NCBI GenBank assembly: GCA_964457725.1
Contig: CAYWGQ010000193.1
Location: 1-6,922 of the forward strand
Length of the DNA: 6,922 nt
Reading direction: 5' to 3'
DNA from: FEN-1219 sp964457725
GTDB taxonomy: Bacteria > Pseudomonadota > Gammaproteobacteria > Steroidobacterales > Rariloculaceae
The notes under the pieces were generated by a model. The model worked only from the letters and a program-made list of their open reading frames with translations, ran no database searches and was not told the DNA's origin. Shown here piece after piece: positions 6,500 through 6,922 of this stretch. The position numbers were made by a program, and so were the translations under genes. Positions within the stretch are counted from its first letter, which is position 1, and every line of letters begins with the position of its first letter.

Positions 6500-6922
6500 G
6501 CGGCGAGGCGGCGCCAGTGGTGACAGGCGACGTCGTGCTGCAGCGGCGAGGGCTCGAGCGGCGGCGCGAGCGCGCGGCACGTATCGTCCGCGAACGGACA
6601 ACGGTTCGAGAAGCGGCAGCCCGCGGGCAACGCATCGAGCGCGGGCACGACGCCCTCGATCGTCTCGAGCCGCGCCTTCGCCGGCGTGTCGAGCCGCGGC
6701 ACGGAAGCGATCAGGCCGCGCGTGTACGGATGGCGGGGATGCTTGAAGAGCGTGTGGACGGGCGCGCGCTCGACGATGCGCCCGGCGTACATGACTGCGA
6801 CCTCGTCGCAGAGCTCGGCGACGACGCCGAGATCGTGCGTGATGAACAGCATCCCCATGCCGTGGTCGCGCTGGAGCTGGCGGAGCAGATCGAGGATCTG
6901 CGCCTGCACCGTCACGTCGAGC
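6496..6922 (-). CDS. oppD: Peptide ABC importer ATPase, OppD/DppD type (C-terminal part, cut by right edge)
   Basis: The last 141 residues of an OppD-type ATPase, entering at the D-loop (LDVTVQAQIL) after Walker B. The H-loop FITHDLGVVAELCDEVAVMY and the family stretch RHPYTRGLIASVPRLD are present. Four C-terminal cysteines follow in GCRFSNRC...DDTC...ACHHW with the spacing C-x5-C-x6-C-x17-C, the same as in the neighbouring OppF. The DVTVQAQ and THDLGVVAE wording favours OppD over OppF. The reading frame is open to the window edge; a GTG at 6915 is an internal valine, not a start. The TGA overlaps the oppF ATG. It cannot be the same copy as the N-terminal oppD fragment at the left edge in a linear sequence, since the two lie at opposite ends of the window. 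Confidence 0.93.
   Translation of the reverse strand, partial: LDVTVQAQILDLLRQLQRDHGMGMLFITHDLGVVAELCDEVAVMYAGRIVERAPVHTLFKHPRHPYTRGLIASVPRLDTPAKARLETIEGVVPALDALPAGCRFSNRCPFADDTCRALAPPLEPSPLQHDVACHHWRRLAA

Noticed and set aside
6496..6915. GTG at 6915 as the start of a short separate gene
   Set aside because: The frame is open to the edge and reads LDV into TVQAQ, the OppD D-loop, so the GTG is an internal valine of a truncated gene.

Overview
The window is a gapless, single-strand block of genes for an Opp/Dpp-type peptide ABC importer. Every gene lies on the minus strand, so transcription runs from high to low coordinates. The DNA is very GC-rich by eye and codons end mostly in G or C. Shine-Dalgarno sites are clear, junctions are short or overlapping, and the importer has a periplasmic binding-protein component. 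This suggests a high-GC Gram-negative bacterium, probably a proteobacterium, but nothing here fixes the lineage.

In transcription order the window holds: (1) the C-terminal part of an OppD-type ATPase, cut by the right edge; (2) a complete OppF-type ATPase whose ATG overlaps the oppD stop in an ATGA; (3) a DUF2891 family protein of unknown function, whose start lies inside the end of oppF behind an AGGAGG site; (4) a complete family-5 solute-binding protein (OppA), 34 bp further on; (5) the OppB permease, GTG start, 15 bp further on; (6) an unusually long OppC permease, joined to oppB by ATGA; (7) the N-terminal part of a second OppD-type ATPase, joined to oppC by ATGA and cut by the left edge. 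There is no intergenic space over 34 bp and I see no promoter, terminator, RNA gene, mobile element or CRISPR array.

Together A, B, C, D and F form a standard importer. OppA captures peptide in the periplasm, OppB and OppC form the channel, and OppD and OppF hydrolyse ATP in the cytoplasm. The order D-F-DUF2891-A-B-C-D implies either two importer operons head to tail or a rearranged or duplicated cluster.

Three points deserve attention. The OppC permease carries a fibronectin type III-like domain in the periplasmic loop after its first membrane helix. A DUF2891 gene is translationally tied into the importer operon. OppD-type fragments lie at both ends of the window.
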